Assembly: GCF_900156205.1 (NCBI RefSeq)
Contig: NZ_FTNA01000043.1
Span: 1 to 26,919, forward strand
DNA from: Leptospira interrogans
GTDB lineage: Bacteria > Spirochaetota > Leptospiria > Leptospirales > Leptospiraceae
Reading direction: 5' to 3'
DNA length: 26,919 nucleotides
Positions 1 to 13,843 of this stretch are shown one piece after another. Within the stretch, counting starts at the first letter, position 1. Every line of letters begins with the position of its first letter. Both the position numbers and the translations under genes were made by a program. The notes under the pieces were generated by a model, which ran no database searches, was not told the DNA's origin, and saw only the letters and a program-made list of their open reading frames with translations.

Positions 1-264
1 AAACTTTTTTAAGATCGCGTTCTCATCCTTTAATCTCAGATTCTCTTTACGAAGTCTTTTCAACTCTTCGCTTTCCTTTAGCTGTTTATCCGGAAGTGGT
101 TGCTCTGTTTCCTTCTTTTTCAAATGCTCGGCCTTCCATTGTCTCAATACAAAGTAGCTAACTCCTAAGGACTCTGCTACTTCTTTTATTGTAAACGATC
201 CGTTTAACGTCCGGTTTACCGCTTGTTCCCGAAACTCCGGCGAATATTTTCTTCTTCCTTTCAT
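1..264 (-). CDS. IS3-family transposase OrfA (partial, 88 codons seen)
   Basis: The reading frame starts at the ATG complementary to 262-264, preceded by AGGTGAGA, and stays open to the window edge. The product begins MKGRRKYSPEFREQAVNR and has an HTH_8-type helix-turn-helix (IKEVAESLGVSYFVLRQW, about residues 26-43). A charged leucine-zipper-like helix follows (EELKRLRKENLRLKDENAIL, about residues 66-85). This is the standard OrfA layout: DNA binding, then dimerisation. At the edge the codons TTA AAA AAG form the slippery heptamer A_AAA_AAG in the correct zero frame (bases 10 to 4), where IS3 elements shift -1 to make the OrfAB fusion transposase. The rest of orfA and all of orfB are off-window, so whether the element is active cannot be judged. 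Confidence 0.85.
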   Translation of the reverse strand, partial: MKGRRKYSPEFREQAVNRTLNGSFTIKEVAESLGVSYFVLRQWKAEHLKKKETEQPLPDKQLKESEELKRLRKENLRLKDENAILKKF

Positions 265-323
265 TCTCACCTTTTACCTCTATTCTTGGAAAAAAAGGTG
301 TCTACTTTTATGTTACTAGGTCA
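1..323 (-). mobile_element. IS3-family insertion sequence, left end (partial)
   Basis: The element starts on the minus strand at 323 with TGACCTAGTAACATAAAAGT and runs off the window at base 1. The TG terminus and the GTAGACACC string inside it fit the ends of IS3-family elements, and orfA begins about 60 bp further in. The outside boundary is supported independently, because the bases from 324 onward align with the interior of a MITE-like repeat that has intact copies elsewhere in the window. The family assignment comes from the orfA protein. IS1500, the classic leptospiral IS3 element, is the likely identity but I cannot confirm it by comparison. The right end, orfB and the target duplication lie outside the window. 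Confidence 0.8.
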
Positions 324-405
324 TAATGGGGATCAACAAAATTACTTCAATTGTCCATTTCAATGCAACAGAAACGGATGGAAAATTTATTTTTCAACAA
401 CTCTA
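324..405 (+). repeat. MITE-like repeat, copy A (5' part cut off by the IS)
   Basis: This stretch aligns with the interior and right end of the intact copies at 2060-2162 and 13844-13946. It contains ATCAACAAAATTACTTCAAT, then CAATGCAACAGAAACGGATG, and ends with the terminal repeat TATTTTTCAACAACTCTA. The left terminal repeat is missing because the IS end abuts the internal bases at 323/324. The matching left part should lie beyond the far end of the IS. Confidence 0.8.
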
Positions 406-782
406 TTTCCTATCATGATCACAAAACTACGATTTTATACTTTCTTTGGGATTTTATAAAAATTTTTTAAATATAAAAAATTAAAAAAGTTTACACTTGA
501 ATTAACTACTCAAACGCATAAAAATAATACTGCTTTATGTGTTCGAGTAGTAATAAACTTCCAATACAAATTGTAAAAATTCGAAATCAATTAATGTATT
601 AATAATTTATTATATAAAACGATTATTTTTAAATAGAGACACGAATTGTTAATTACCTTAGTAATCAAAACAATCAATATATAACGAAAAACTAAAACAC
701 AAGTATGTTCAACATTTTGAATTTTTCTAACTCCAAAACAAAAATAGTTGAAAAGTATTTGTTATAAATCTGAAATCAGACC
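406..782. other. AT-rich intergenic stretch with one long hairpin
   Basis: I see no coding region here. The stretch is very AT-rich. Its one clear structure is an inverted repeat with 17-nt arms (506-522 CTACTCAAACGCATAAA and 534-550 TTTATGTGTTCGAGTAG). Fifteen of 17 positions are complementary, around an 11-nt loop. No T-run follows either arm, so it is not an ordinary terminator. It lies about 230 bp before the protease gene. No confident promoter can be assigned. Confidence 0.6.
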
Positions 783-1694
783 ATGGAAATTGTATCTATC
801 CTAAAAGGATTTTTTAGAAAGAATTCAAAAATTTACATTTTATTATTCGGTTTTTATGGAAGCGCTTTTTTAGTATTATTCTTAAACGAGGAATTTGGAT
901 TTCCGCTTATCACTTCAAAAAACTTCTGGATAAAAACAATAAGTACATTAGTATTATATGGAATATTAATGTTATCTTTCTATCTTCACCTTCCTAAAAG
1001 CAGGAAAATCCGATTTCGTAACGCAAAGATCATAGGATTTTTTTTCGTTTTCTGGATTAGTTTGATTGTTCTCAATCTATCAAGTTTTCCTTATGAAAGA
1101 TTTTTATCCTATCTTCCTAAAGAATGGATTTTTTGGTCCTGGAAAGTTGTAAAACAATTTACCCACACTCTACCTTTATTAGTTTTTCCGTTGTTATACG
1201 ATTTTTACAGATACAAAACAAATCCTGTTCCGTTTGAAAAAAAGAAAAATCCTTCTTATTATCCGATTTTAATTCTAGCATTGATCATTTCTGCGATTGG
1301 TTCTTTTATTCCAGGTTTCAAAGAGTTTTATCCGAGAGCTCCAACTACAGACGAACGGCTCCTATATCATGCGACTTGGATCACTACTCTCGTTTTTGAA
1401 ATCGTATATCTTTATACTTTTTATTTTACAGAATTCTTTTTTAGGAAATTCCTGATTCGGTATTTGAAAGTGGTAGGTCGTTATCACGCAGTTGGAATGG
1501 CTGCTTTAATTTATGGTATGGTACATTTTCAAAAACCAAGGGGAGAAATTTTAAGTTCTTTTTTTGGTGGTCTATTGATGGGTGCTTTGAGTCTTAGAAC
1601 TCATTCAATTCGAGGCGGGCTTTATGCACATATCATACTCGCTGCTGGTATGGAATTTTTTGCGGGGATTTATATTTGGGATAAATTATTCTAA
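783..1694 (+). CDS. CPBP-family intramembrane metalloprotease (CAAX protease-like)
   Basis: This 303-aa polytopic membrane protein has about seven or eight hydrophobic segments (around residues 17-34, 49-68, 82-99, 125-140, 158-175, 197-215, 236-248 and 280-296). The C-terminal half carries the CPBP (Abi/CAAX prenyl protease) signature. Motif 1 is degenerate: TEFFFR at 216-221 has Glu217 and Arg221, but the first Glu of EExxxR is Thr. Motif 2 is IYGMVH with His248, and His283 in GGLYAH is motif 3. These residues would bind the metal and activate water for cleavage within the membrane. The substrate is unknown; family members process prenylated proteins, peptides or bacteriocin-related targets. 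The ATG at 783 has no strong ribosome site. The gene stands alone between repeat-rich gaps. Confidence 0.72.
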   Translation: MEIVSILKGFFRKNSKIYILLFGFYGSAFLVLFLNEEFGFPLITSKNFWIKTISTLVLYGILMLSFYLHLPKSRKIRFRNAKIIGFFFVFWISLIVLNLSSFPYERFLSYLPKEWIFWSWKVVKQFTHTLPLLVFPLLYDFYRYKTNPVPFEKKKNPSYYPILILALIISAIGSFIPGFKEFYPRAPTTDERLLYHATWITTLVFEIVYLYTFYFTEFFFRKFLIRYLKVVGRYHAVGMAALIYGMVHFQKPRGEILSSFFGGLLMGALSLRTHSIRGGLYAHIILAAGMEFFAGIYIWDKLF

Positions 1695-2059
1695 GAAAAT
1701 AATATATACGTATAGCTCAATATTCTAAAAAATTAAATCATCATAAATTTAGAGTAAGAGCTTGTTCAAAAATCTCAAAGAATTTTACACGATAGTTCTT
1801 TAGAAATTTTTAATAAAATGCAGTAGTTCCTACAAATTAGTTTGCTTGGCAATTTACGAACTTTCGAGCAGTTCTAATCTTTGTTAAATTTTCGTAGTAG
1901 TTCCCCGATTTTTGTGAAACTCAATCTCATAAGTCATTCGAAAAACCCAGCAAACACCTCCTTAAAGGCTGGTGTTTAGGATTTGCGACAAGTTCTAAAT
2001 AAAACTAATCTTACTCTTATAATTTCAGCGCAAATCGAAAACTACTTAGAACTATATAA
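1695..2059. other. Intergenic gap with degenerate repeat R1
   Basis: There is no gene here. Bases about 1757-1905 hold a copy of the degenerate repeat found inverted at about 10415-10575. A weak inverted repeat (AAACACC 1952-1958, GGTGTTT 1971-1977) lies further on, with no T-run after it. Confidence 0.6.
1757..1905 (+). repeat. Degenerate intergenic repeat R1
   Basis: The block includes TCAAAGAATTTTACACGATA, TAATAAAATGCAGTAGTTCC, CTACAAATTAGTTTGCTTGG and ATTTACGAACTTTCGAGCAG, and ends GTAGTAGTTCCC. The reverse complement of 10415-10575 contains the same strings in the same order with few differences. More diverged relatives lie at about 17660-17760 and 25405-25490. It shows no coding potential and no evident terminal inverted repeats. 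Confidence 0.75.
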
Positions 2060-2162
2060 TAAGGTTGTTGAAAAATTCCATAGTGACGATTAACAAAACT
2101 GCTTCAATTGCCGGTTTCCATAAAATAGAAACAGATGGAGAAGTAATTTTTCAACAATTCTA
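2060..2162 (+). repeat. MITE-like repeat, copy B (intact, 103 bp)
   Basis: The left end TAAGGTTGTTGAAAAATT (2060-2077) and right end AATTTTTCAACAATTCTA (2145-2162) are inverted repeats; 15 of 18 positions match. The interior (CCATAGTGACGATTAACAAA, CTGCTTCAATTG, AGAAACAGATGG) is shared with copies A, C, D and E. There is no open reading frame of note. TA at both ends suggests, but does not prove, a TA target preference. Confidence 0.85.
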
Positions 2163-2178
2163 ATAAAGTACCTAATCT

Positions 2179-2397
2179 TTGTTAAAACGAAATAAAATCC
2201 AGGGAATGATCAAAAAAAGTAAAACCAATTTTATAAATGTAAAGATAGAAACAAGAGTTTCGCCCGGACTCAATAAAAGTACAATTAGAGCTTCCGGAAA
2301 ATTTCTCGGAACGAGTCAAGTAGGAGAATCAAAAGTTAATCCAAGAATTTTAATCAAATCCAAAGATCTAAACGTTTTTGCAGATCGAAATGATTAG
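2179..2397 (+). CDS. Doubtful small hypothetical protein, 72 codons, between two MITE copies
   Basis: The frame opens with TTG at 2179; an in-frame ATG at 2206 would give about 63 aa. The predicted product is basic, lysine- and serine-rich, with no signal peptide, membrane segment or motif I recognise. It lies wholly inside the 232-bp segment between MITE copies B and C. Its stop codon TAG (2395-2397) is the first three bases of copy C's terminal repeat, so the C-terminus is set by the repeat. This could be the remnant of a longer gene cut by the insertion, or a chance ORF in low-GC DNA. No clear ribosome-binding site precedes either start. Confidence 0.25.
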   Translation: MLKRNKIQGMIKKSKTNFINVKIETRVSPGLNKSTIRASGKFLGTSQVGESKVNPRILIKSKDLNVFADRND

Positions 2398-2496
2398 AGT
2401 TGTTGAAAAATTCCATAGTAACAATTAACAAAACGCTTCAATCGACCGTTTCCATACAACGAAAACCGATAGAGAATTAATTTTTCAACAATTCTA
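2395..2496 (+). repeat. MITE-like repeat, copy C (intact, 102 bp)
   Basis: Terminal inverted repeats are TAGAGTTGTTGAAAAATT (2395-2412) and AATTTTTCAACAATTCTA (2479-2496), with 17 of 18 positions complementary. The interior (CCATAGTAACAATTAACAAA, CGCTTCAATC, CGTTTCCATACAAC) matches the family. It has the same orientation as copy B, 232 bp downstream of it. The following 2497-2658 is AT-rich with no feature I can name. Confidence 0.85.
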
Positions 2497-2658
2497 TTAG
2501 TCTTACGTTTGAATCCTAAGTTAAAAAATTTTTGATACGACAAAAAGATAAAAATTTCAAATAAAGTTTATATAAAATAGATTCCTAAAATAACGAACTA
2601 AAATAAAAAAAGGATTAAAAGAAACAAATTATAAAAATGTACATTATCGAAAAATCTC

Positions 2659-3780
2659 ATGACTTTCCAAAAAAATCACTATAATTTATTTTCAGTTAAG
2701 TACAAGTATTCGATTGGAATTTATTTTTTACTTTCGGTCTTTTTCTCCGTTGGAGCCGAGAATCATCCTTTCGTTTTTCCAAAAGATCATTCCTTTCACC
2801 CTCATTACAAAGTAGAATGGTGCTATTTCGTTGGTATTCTTCGATCCGCAGAAGGAAAACAATACGGTTACGAACTCAGTTTTTTTAAAGGAATTTTCGG
2901 CAAAAATAGGGAAGCCTTTCCAGTTCACTTTGCAATCTCTGATTTGGAAAATAAAACACATACGATCTCACAAACCGTAGAACGCAGATTAGGTGGAATG
3001 GCTGGTTATGATTCGAAACAAATTTTCAGCGGAGACTTTATTCTTAAAATTGAAAGTAACTCAAAATTTCACCTAATTGCAAAACCAAAACATTCTCCAG
3101 AACTTTCTTTAGATCTAATCTTAAACGGAGATAATTCTGAAATACTTTTACACGGCAACAAAGGTAAATCAGTCAAAAGTAGAACCGATCCGAATTTTTA
3201 TTCTTACTATTATAGCATTCCACGTCTTTCCACTCGGGGAGAACTGACTTTAAACGGAAAGAAAATTCAAATCGAAAGCGGAAATTCTTGGATGGATCAT
3301 GAATGGAGTACCCCTTTTTATTCGAATCTAAAAACGACTCTTTCTCATCCATCCAACTCTTGGGATTGGGTTTGCATTCAACTCGAAGACGGAAGCGACA
3401 TTATGGCTTTTAACTTTAGAAAAACAATACATTCAAACTCTGAAAGTTTTGGCACCATTCGTTTTAGTTCCGGAAAAAAAATTTACTTTGAACAAGAAGG
3501 CGAAATTCGACTCGTTCCTAATTCTTCCTTTTGGACCAGTCCAAGAACAAACCAAAAATATCCACTTATGTGGAATCTTTCCACTCATGTTACTTCTCAA
3601 AAAGATTCAGAGCTTTATCTTATGATCGAACCTTTTTTTGAAGATCAAGAATTTGATTCGCGTTTTACTACTGGTTTTAGTTACTGGGAAGGTGCAGTAA
3701 AAGTCAAAGGCACTCGCGCAGGAAAGCCAGTTCAAGGCATCGGTTATTTAGAATTAAAAGGAAGCAGAAATTTAAATTGA
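2659..3780 (+). CDS. Secreted AttH/CrtC-type lipocalin-like protein (COG5621 'predicted secreted hydrolase')
   Basis: This 373-aa protein has an N-terminal export signal: a basic start, a hydrophobic core around residues 18-32 and a likely cleavage near GA-EN. The first conserved block [20 protein letters not shown] (40-59) matches the 'FPRDHxxHPxxxxEWWYxTG' opening of this family. The second block has [19 protein letters not shown] (182-200), followed by GNSWMDHEW (208-216). Both are typical of the AttH / hydroxyneurosporene-synthase (carotenoid 1,2-hydratase) fold, two lipocalin-like beta-barrels. The family name implies hydration of a lipid-like substrate, but most non-carotenoid members have no known reaction, so I infer only a periplasmic or envelope lipid-related role. 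The gene ends 101 bp before the yejB-like gene on the same strand, with a terminator-like hairpin between them. Confidence 0.75.
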   Translation: MTFQKNHYNLFSVKYKYSIGIYFLLSVFFSVGAENHPFVFPKDHSFHPHYKVEWCYFVGILRSAEGKQYGYELSFFKGIFGKNREAFPVHFAISDLENKTHTISQTVERRLGGMAGYDSKQIFSGDFILKIESNSKFHLIAKPKHSPELSLDLILNGDNSEILLHGNKGKSVKSRTDPNFYSYYYSIPRLSTRGELTLNGKKIQIESGNSWMDHEWSTPFYSNLKTTLSHPSNSWDWVCIQLEDGSDIMAFNFRKTIHSNSESFGTIRFSSGKKIYFEQEGEIRLVPNSSFWTSPRTNQKYPLMWNLSTHVTSQKDSELYLMIEPFFEDQEFDSRFTTGFSYWEGAVKVKGTRAGKPVQGIGYLELKGSRNLN

Positions 3781-3799
3781 AAACAAATCGATTGAATTC

Positions 3800-3823
3800 T
3801 CTTAACAATTAAGATTCTTTTTT
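3800..3823 (+). terminator. Possible weak terminator after the AttH-like gene
   Basis: TCTTAA (3800-3805), a CAA loop and TTAAGA (3809-3814) form a perfect 6-bp hairpin, followed by TTCTTTTTTG. The stem is all A/T except one pair, so termination may be partial and the downstream transporter operon may receive some read-through. Confidence 0.35.
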
Positions 3824-3881
3824 GAAAAAGGCTTTGTCTTAGGATCCGATTTCTTAAAACTGTTTTCCTGGAAATAAAATA

Positions 3882-4892
3882 ATGAAAAAATATTTCCTTA
3901 AACGATTCCTTCTAATCATTCCTACACTATTGGGAATGACTTTTATCGTCTTTTTAATTTCTCATTTTGCGCCAGGTGGTCCACTTGAAACCGAAATCGC
4001 AAAAATCAGAGGTTATGCAAGTTCTCAAGGAGGAAGCGCTAAAACAATTTCAGAAGAAGAAATAAATATAATTAAAAAAAGATTACATTTAGATAAACCA
4101 GTTGGAATCGCTTATCTTTATTGGCTCAAAGAAATTTTGACTTTCAATTTGGGAGAATCCAGACTTCATACTCGACCGGTATCCGAACTGATCTTGGAAA
4201 AACTTCCGGTATCTCTCACGTTCGGTCTTTCTGGATTTTTACTTTCATATCTGATTTGTATCCCTTTAGGAATTACTAAAGCACTTCGAAACGGAGAACG
4301 TTTCGACATAACATCCAGCGGAATCATTTTAATCACGTATTCAATTCCGGTATTTGCACTTTCGGTTCTACTTCTTTATACATTCGCTTCGGGTGAACTA
4401 TTATCTATCTTTCCTTTAGGTCACGAGGTTTCGGACGAATATGAATCTCTATCTTCTTGGGAAAAAGTAATCGATCGAATCGAACACATGTTTCTTCCAG
4501 TAATCTGTTACGTTTCCGGTTCGTTTGCAGTTCTCACCTTGCTTATGAAAAACTCACTTTTAGATCAAATTTCGAAAGAATATGTTCGTACGGCTCTTTC
4601 CAAAGGTTTTAGTTTTCAAGAAGCCATCTTTAAACACGCACTTCGTAATTCTTTAATTCCTATCGCGACAGGTTTTGGAAACAACCTCAGTTTGATTTTT
4701 GCGGGATCTTTGGTTATAGAGCTCGTATTTAATATAGACGGAATGGGACTTTTAAGTTTTCAAGCAGTTACCGAAAGGGATACGGATTTGATGATGGGGC
4801 TTTTATTTGTACAAAGCCTTCTTTCTTTAGTCGGAAACATTCTATCAGACTTTTGTTATGTACTCATAGATCCGAGGATTCAGTTCGAATGA
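3882..4892 (+). CDS. yejB: YejB-like oligopeptide ABC transporter permease
   Basis: This 336-aa inner-membrane permease belongs to the DppB/OppB class. It opens with a membrane segment ([20 protein letters not shown], residues 4-23), then APGGPLE, the conserved post-helix motif that is specifically 'APGGPxE' in YejB. The periplasmic insert with [14 protein letters not shown] and the end [12 protein letters not shown] match the YejB subfamily, as I recall E. coli YejB, better than DppB. The EAA-type ATPase-docking loop is seen in [20 protein letters not shown]. In E. coli, YejABEF imports peptides and microcin C. It is the first gene of the operon and overlaps yejE by ATGA. No YejA-type binding protein lies within the window. 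Confidence 0.88.
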   Translation: MKKYFLKRFLLIIPTLLGMTFIVFLISHFAPGGPLETEIAKIRGYASSQGGSAKTISEEEINIIKKRLHLDKPVGIAYLYWLKEILTFNLGESRLHTRPVSELILEKLPVSLTFGLSGFLLSYLICIPLGITKALRNGERFDITSSGIILITYSIPVFALSVLLLYTFASGELLSIFPLGHEVSDEYESLSSWEKVIDRIEHMFLPVICYVSGSFAVLTLLMKNSLLDQISKEYVRTALSKGFSFQEAIFKHALRNSLIPIATGFGNNLSLIFAGSLVIELVFNIDGMGLLSFQAVTERDTDLMMGLLFVQSLLSLVGNILSDFCYVLIDPRIQFE

Positions 4893-5932
4893 TATTAAGT
4901 CCGATTTTAAAAAAAAGATTCCAAAAATTTAGAACAAACAAAAGAGCTTGGTATTCTTTAAACATATTAATAATTTCTTATATAATTTCTTTATTTGCGC
5001 CACTCATAACCACCAACCAACCTTTGATCGTAAGTTATCAAAACAAATTATATTTTCCTATTTTTTCTTTTTACCCCGAAACAACATTTGGAGGAGAAAA
5101 TCTAACCTCACCAAACTATAAAAAACTTTCTAAAAGGGAAGATTTTAAATCCAGTTCCAATTGGATTATTTTCGCTCCGATTCCGTACGGTTATAATGAA
5201 GACAATTTGGAAAGTTTAGAAGAAGGAGAAACACCTCCATCTTCTCCAAACCGTAAACACTGGCTTGGAACCGACGATCGAGGAAGGGACGTTTTTACTA
5301 GAATTTTTTATGCTTATAGAAACGCTTTGAGTTTTGGACTTATATTAGTGTTTCTTGAACTATCAATGGGCACTTTGATCGGAGGAATACAAGGATATTT
5401 CGGAGGAAAAACTGACATTCTAATGCAGAGAATTATCGAAATTCTTTCTGCAATTCCTTTTTTATATTTAATCTTGATTGTAGGAGCGTTTTTCGGAAGA
5501 GGATTTACGGTTCTTCTAATCACTTATGGCGCGCTCAGTTGGATTGGAATTTCGTATTACATGAGAGGGGAATTTTACAAACTCAAACAATTGACGTATG
5601 TGGATTCTGCAAAAGCACTAGGAGTTGGTTCGTTTCGAATTATGCTTCGACATATTCTCCCAAACGCAATCACACCATTAGTTACATTTTTACCTTTCAC
5701 TTTAATAGGCTCCATTTCTATTTTAAGCGCGTTAGACTTCCTTGGCTATGGAATCCCCGCTCCAAATCCGTCTTGGGGTGAAATGATAGGGCAAGGAAGA
5801 GAACGTCTTAGCGCTTGGTGGTTGATTACATTTCCGTCTACGGCGCTTTTTCTAACAATATTACTGACTTCGTTTATCGGAGAAGGTTTACGAGATTCCT
5901 TCGATTCTAGAGAAAAGGCAGTGTATAAATGA
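4889..5932 (+). CDS. yejE: YejE-like oligopeptide ABC transporter permease
   Basis: A start at 4853 is possible, but I choose the ATG at 4889 because it forms an ATGA overlap with the yejB stop, giving 347 aa. The same overlap recurs at the next two junctions. The protein is a DppC/OppC-class permease: an N-terminal membrane helix (about 18-36), then a periplasmic region with [19 protein letters not shown] and TTFGG that matches YejE. Next comes [18 protein letters not shown], the signature before the core, four or five further helices, and the EAA loop ([20 protein letters not shown]). The protein ends [13 protein letters not shown], close to the E. coli YejE end as I remember it. It pairs with YejB as the channel. 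Confidence 0.87.
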   Translation: MILSPILKKRFQKFRTNKRAWYSLNILIISYIISLFAPLITTNQPLIVSYQNKLYFPIFSFYPETTFGGENLTSPNYKKLSKREDFKSSSNWIIFAPIPYGYNEDNLESLEEGETPPSSPNRKHWLGTDDRGRDVFTRIFYAYRNALSFGLILVFLELSMGTLIGGIQGYFGGKTDILMQRIIEILSAIPFLYLILIVGAFFGRGFTVLLITYGALSWIGISYYMRGEFYKLKQLTYVDSAKALGVGSFRIMLRHILPNAITPLVTFLPFTLIGSISILSALDFLGYGIPAPNPSWGEMIGQGRERLSAWWLITFPSTALFLTILLTSFIGEGLRDSFDSREKAVYK

Positions 5933-6926
5933 CCGTTTCTTCTCTTCTCCAAGTTAAAAATTTTTCACTCGATCTTCTTTCCGAAAATCAATGGCTTCCC
6001 GTATTACAAAATTTAAATTTCGAAGTAAAATCTGGAGAAATTTTATCTTTGATTGGGGAATCCGGTTGTGGTAAATCTCTCACTTCACTTGCACTAACTA
6101 AATTAGTTCCTTCTAATATTTCTAAAGTAAAGTCCGGAGAAATTTTATATCAAGGAAAAGATCTTTTAAAACTTTCTTCGGAAGAATTAAGAAAACTCAG
6201 AGGAAAAGAAATCGCGTACATCTTTCAAGAACCTTTTGCCGCTCTCAATCCTTTACTAAAAATCCAAGATCAGATGATCGAAGCATATCTGATGCACGTT
6301 TCGCAAAATCGAAAAGAAGCTATTGAAAAAGCCGAGTTTCTACTCGCCTCAGTTGGAATTACGGATATTCAACAAAGATTAGGTTCTTACCCAAATCAGA
6401 TGAGCGGTGGAATCTTACAAAGAATCAGCATTGCTATGGCGCTTATGTGTGATCCGTCTCTTCTAATTGCGGACGAGCCCACGAGTGCAATCGACGTAAC
6501 CATCCAGGCACAACTGGTTGAACTTCTTTTAAATCTTCAAAAACAAAATCGCATGTCTATACTATTTATCTCACATGACTTCGGGCTTGTAGGAACGATC
6601 GCAGACAGAATCGTAGTAATGTATGCGGGAAGAATCGCTGAAATCGGAGACACGGATTCAGTCATTGATTCACCTAATCATCCTTATACGAAAGATCTAC
6701 TAAAATCAATTCCATCTCTTGCAAAGTCTGTAGAAGATCTACAACCAATTCAGGGAATTGTTCCTTCTCCGAATCAATATCCCTTAGGATGTCATTATTC
6801 CACTCGTTGCCAAATAGCAATCGATTCGTGCAAAGAAAGTAAACCTGACTTATTTCCCATACTACAATCCGATCTAAAACCACATCTTTCGGCTTGTTTT
6901 CTGGCAAAAGACCCGGATAAAAGTTC

Positions 6927-6930
<4 letters not shown>
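5929..6930 (+). CDS. Oligopeptide ABC transporter ATPase 1 (DppD/OppD class; N-half of YejF)
   Basis: This 333-aa cytoplasmic ATPase has Walker A GESGCGKS (43-50), Q-loop Gln100 in YIFQEP, signature SGGILQR (159-165), Walker B SLLIADEP (177-184) and H-loop His216 in ISHD. The signature differs from the common SGGMRQR/SGGQRQR at two positions. The C-terminal oligopeptide extension is present: [12 protein letters not shown], then four cysteines in [15 protein letters not shown] and SACF, the pattern known to hold an iron-sulfur cluster in DppD/OppD-type proteins. In E. coli, YejF is one protein with two such ATPase halves; here they are separate genes. Its ATG overlaps the yejE stop as ATGA, as does its own stop with the next start. 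Confidence 0.88.
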
Positions 6931-7880
<950 letters not shown>

Positions 7881-7885
7881 ATTTG

Positions 7886-9940
<2,055 letters not shown>

Positions 9941-9963
9941 TCTAAAAAACCGCAGGAAATTTT

Positions 9964-10766
<803 letters not shown>

Positions 10767-11297
10767 ATGGATATTCTCTTATTTGATGACGGTCAAAAAA
10801 TTGAGTCTGCTTTGGTTGAAGGTTCCATTGGAACGGACTCCCTTTTGGTTCCGAATAATTATTGGAATTGTCTGAACTTTCAAGAAAGAAAAGCACTTCG
10901 GGGTAAACTTCCCATTTTACTGAGAAAATATTCTAAACAGATTGCTTCGATGAAGCGTCTTCATTATAAGGCAGGTAAAATCAAATACAATAGGGACGTT
11001 GGTAAGATGAAGAAGTTTAGCGTTCGGGTTCATACTGGGGTTTGGGCGACTTTGGGTGTGTTGGCCGCGGCTCATGGGGTTTCAAGGTGTTATCTTTTTA
11101 ATTATATGCTCTGGTTGGAGGAGCTTGGTGAAGAGGAGAATTTTTTTGTGAAAACTTTGAACCAAGGAGTTCCTAGTTTTCATTGGACTTACAAAATGAT
11201 CTGGAAAATTGACAGGAGACAAAATCTCATTTCGAGAGAACTAAAATTCGAACCCAACCCAATGACAAACCAATACCCATATTATTTAAGGTCGTGA
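10767..11297 (+). CDS. DUF1564 family protein (Leptospira-specific)
   Basis: This 176-aa soluble protein begins MDILLFDDGQKIESALVEGS and has the family's landmarks. These are LLVPNNYWNCLNFQERKALR (27-46), LPILLRKYSKQI (49-60), then FSVRVHTGVWATLGVLAAAH followed by GVSRCYLFNYMLWLEELG, and the near-C-terminal GVPSFHWTYKMIWKID. The layout recalls a ribbon-helix-helix or other small DNA-binding scaffold, but no function is known for DUF1564. Its base composition in the middle (10950-11150) is visibly richer in G than its neighbours. DUF1564 proteins occur as many paralogues in Leptospira, often next to mobile or repeat DNA, as here. Confidence 0.85.
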   Translation: MDILLFDDGQKIESALVEGSIGTDSLLVPNNYWNCLNFQERKALRGKLPILLRKYSKQIASMKRLHYKAGKIKYNRDVGKMKKFSVRVHTGVWATLGVLAAAHGVSRCYLFNYMLWLEELGEEENFFVKTLNQGVPSFHWTYKMIWKIDRRQNLISRELKFEPNPMTNQYPYYLRS

Positions 11298-11323
11298 ATT
11301 TGGTATAACCAATATAAAGTGGT

Positions 11324-11341
11324 TGTAGTGGAAATACTACA
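11324..11341. other. Small perfect hairpin in a convergent gap
   Basis: TGTAGT (11324-11329), loop GGAAAT and ACTACA (11336-11341) form a 6-bp hairpin between the converging DUF1564 gene and the MutS-like gene. No T-run follows on either strand, so a terminator role is only a possibility. Confidence 0.25.
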
Positions 11342-11385
11342 GGAATTGAAATATTACGCGATCATCATTGGCAGTATCAAATTTT

Positions 11386-12440
<1,055 letters not shown>

Positions 12441-12450
<10 letters not shown>

Positions 12451-13217
12451 AACGGAAGCAGGAAAGGAACTCCCAAAAACACGTTTGCAGGAATGAATGC
12501 AAGCACCAAAATCGTAATCGGTCTATATATCTTTTTCAACCAAGGGTAACTTTCCCAAAATTTGGATGTATTTTCATCCCGGATCGACTTTGTTTCGGTT
12601 TTAGTACGAGCTTGAAAAACGTCCTGATTTTCTTTTAGATAAGAGGCGAGTCTAAGTATTTTAGGAATTGCTAATGTTTTTTCAGAAATCGATCGAACAA
12701 TAGACTGGCGTAAAAGCACATTCTCTCTATTATTATATGAAGAAGAATCTTCCAAATCTAAAAGAGCAATCAACTTTTGTTCGGCATTGGAGGTAAAGGT
12801 AGTATCTAACCAGGAAAATAAACCGTTTTCTCGAAATAGATCCAAATCTCTGGCTAAAGGAGAAACTTTTTCTAAAACGATTTGAGTTCCAAATTTTTTA
12901 CCAAAACCTTTGATTGAAATTCTTGCGGATTCCCTCTCCAAAACGAAAATCCAAAGTTGAATTTTTTTCCGAGTTAAAAGAGTTTTTTTATATCTTCGAA
13001 CAAAAAAGAAAAAAAGAAAAAGAAAAACCAGAGAAGGAAGATGATAAAAAATTGAAGAATGTAAATAGTAGAAAATAGAAATCCAAAGTAAAAAGACGGA
13101 AAAAAAAATAAGACGAAATAACGAAAGCCTAGAAAGAAGAACGGAAATTTTATCGTGAAGTTTATTTAACTTTTCAGCTCTGCGTTTAAGCCGATCGATC
13201 CGAGTAAAAGAAGTCAT
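12441..13217 (-). CDS. MutS-like ATPase, N-terminal membrane part (broken gene, 5' fragment)
   Basis: The 258-aa fragment starts at ATG (complement of 13215-13217), overlapping the preceding gene's stop by ATGA. It has two membrane helices (about 31-48 and 55-70), a soluble middle ([32 protein letters not shown]) typical of the N-terminal part of membrane MutS-like proteins, and a third hydrophobic stretch ([20 protein letters not shown]) that ends abruptly with TAA. The downstream frame resumes with hydrophobic residues from the same position and carries the ATPase domain. Together they would make a protein of about 610 aa, the usual family size. A frameshift therefore falls inside the second membrane hairpin. 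The break could be real or a sequencing error. Confidence 0.75.
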
Positions 13218-13450
13218 CCAATAACGGAACTTATATTTTCGTAGTGTTCATTCTCTCGTTTATAAATTTCAAAATCCAACAAACGAACTAATGATCCTAG
13301 GTCCGGCATTACCCAACGTGAAACCAATTTACCCCGATCCTTACCTTTGATCTTATCCACGTATACATAACCGAATAAATCCGTGCCGTATTCATAAGTA
13401 ACGAATCTTCCAGTCCTTCTACCCGTATTATTAATCATTCGGATCTGCAT
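13214..13450 (-). CDS. Small hypothetical protein, 78 aa, first gene of the MutS-like operon
   Basis: The ATG is the complement of 13448-13450, and the stop overlaps the next gene's ATG (ATGA), so the two are probably translated together. The product is charged and soluble, with no signal or membrane segment. It contains [20 protein letters not shown] and ends ENISSVIG. I do not recognise the family. The overlap and frame retention argue that it is a real gene. No strong ribosome site is seen before the start. Confidence 0.6.
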   Translation of the reverse strand: MQIRMINNTGRRTGRFVTYEYGTDLFGYVYVDKIKGKDRGKLVSRWVMPDLGSLVRLLDFEIYKRENEHYENISSVIG

Positions 13451-13506
13451 TTTTTTGCAATTTTATAGTTTTGAGAAAATTAGTACAAGAAAAAAAATAC
13501 TCAAGG

Positions 13507-13538
<32 letters not shown>

Positions 13539-13628
13539 GGTCAATTGCTTTCTCAAGGATGAGAACAGGCTGGATTCCTAATAAAAAACAAAACTTAATC
13601 CAAACCAGAAAGTCGCACGGAGGCGCAT

Positions 13629-13835
<207 letters not shown>

Positions 13836-13843
13836 ACATACAT

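Noticed and set aside
223..459. A 78-codon ORF running across the IS end
   Set aside because: It spans the IS/MITE junction on the strand opposite orfA and has no ribosome site. It is a chance frame.
1952..1977. AAACACC/GGTGTTT inverted repeat as a terminator
   Set aside because: There is no T-run on either strand, and it is 250 bp after the protease stop with a decayed repeat between.
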